Source: Bacteroidales bacterium (lineage in GTDB: Bacteria; Bacteroidota; Bacteroidia; Bacteroidales; P3). Taken from it: a stretch of DNA of 53,862 nucleotides. Shown here one piece after another: positions 53,802-53,862 of this stretch. The notes under the pieces are model-generated. The model was not told where the DNA came from. It was given only the letters and a program-made list of their open reading frames with translations, and searched no databases. Numbering within the stretch: position 1 is the first letter of the stretch; the number at the start of each line of letters is the position of its first letter. Position numbers and translations under genes: made by a program. The stretch spans positions 1 through 53,862 of the forward strand of contig JAFVAM010000076.1 in the NCBI GenBank assembly GCA_017480525.1, given 5' to 3'.

Positions 53802-53839
53802 CAAAGATAATGAACATCGCCTATCGGACAGTGCCGATA
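53802..53839 (-). promoter_or_regulatory. Recombinase promoter with overlapping inverted repeat
   Basis: The minus strand reads TATCTTTG at 53802-53809, predicting a start near 53795 and a 24-base leader. An inverted repeat TATCGG-6-CCGATA (53822-53827, 53834-53839) lies at about the -33 position and could be an operator or a recombinase site. Confidence 0.5.
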
Positions 53840-53862
53840 ATTCCCATTATGAGAAGTCGGCC

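Overview
The window looks like a chromosomal segment of a GC-rich member of the Bacteroidales. The evidence is: promoters of the Bacteroidetes type (TAnnTTTG at about -7, sometimes with TTTG 19-20 bases upstream) in front of many genes; few Shine-Dalgarno sites; menaquinone genes; a methylmalonyl-CoA mutase; a hexameric-type glutamate dehydrogenase; a DUF4836 lipoprotein; a PorE-like OmpA protein; and a very large surface protein ending in a type IX secretion (T9SS) sorting domain. No prophage, conjugative element, IS element or CRISPR array is visible. The one mobile-type gene is a lone tyrosine recombinase at the right edge.

Layout. 1-313: two tRNAs with a strong promoter. 314-6908: mutS (broken by a frameshift), then a divergent operon of DUF4836 lipoprotein (interrupted by an amber codon), ABC ATPase and FtsX-type permease. 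6932-12013: a PurL-like degenerate protein overlapping a low-molecular-weight phosphatase, then a translation operon thrS-infC-rpmI-rplT-rplS in which infC appears to start with AUA. 12233-16728: methylmalonyl-CoA mutase large subunit without its small subunit, a leucine-rich-repeat surface protein and a LysE-type exporter. 16797-20870: DUF177-rpmF, a 1002-residue Sel1-repeat protein and a candidate small RNA. 20960-24306: aspS-menA-menG. 24404-28587: secreted nuclease coupled to an EF-hand membrane protein, and a ZIP metal transporter. 28633-34045: Na+/K+:H+ antiporter, small secreted protein, aroQ, PIG-V-like mannosyltransferase, gdhA. 34188-39764: alpha/beta hydrolase, PorE-like protein, secreted protein, glycosyltransferase. 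39815-43325: YitT protein, tRNA-Gly, Bax-inhibitor protein, and purM with a long structured leader. 43435-53839: outer-membrane barrel protein, giant T9SS substrate, recombinase.

The most novel structure is a family of at least five dispersed intergenic palindromic elements (near 3.1, 12.2, 24.4, 34.2 and 44.2 kb). Each is built around a CTACC-NN-GGTAG-like core. The three best copies have terminal inverted repeats enclosing GA-rich tracts (11-base tandem units in two of them) and are followed by a second, sequence-variable hairpin. Other points of interest are the broken mutS beside a second broken gene, the AUA start of infC, a truncated PurL paralogue, a possible leaderless phosphatase mRNA, a small RNA with its own promoter and terminator, and the giant adhesin next to a tyrosine recombinase.
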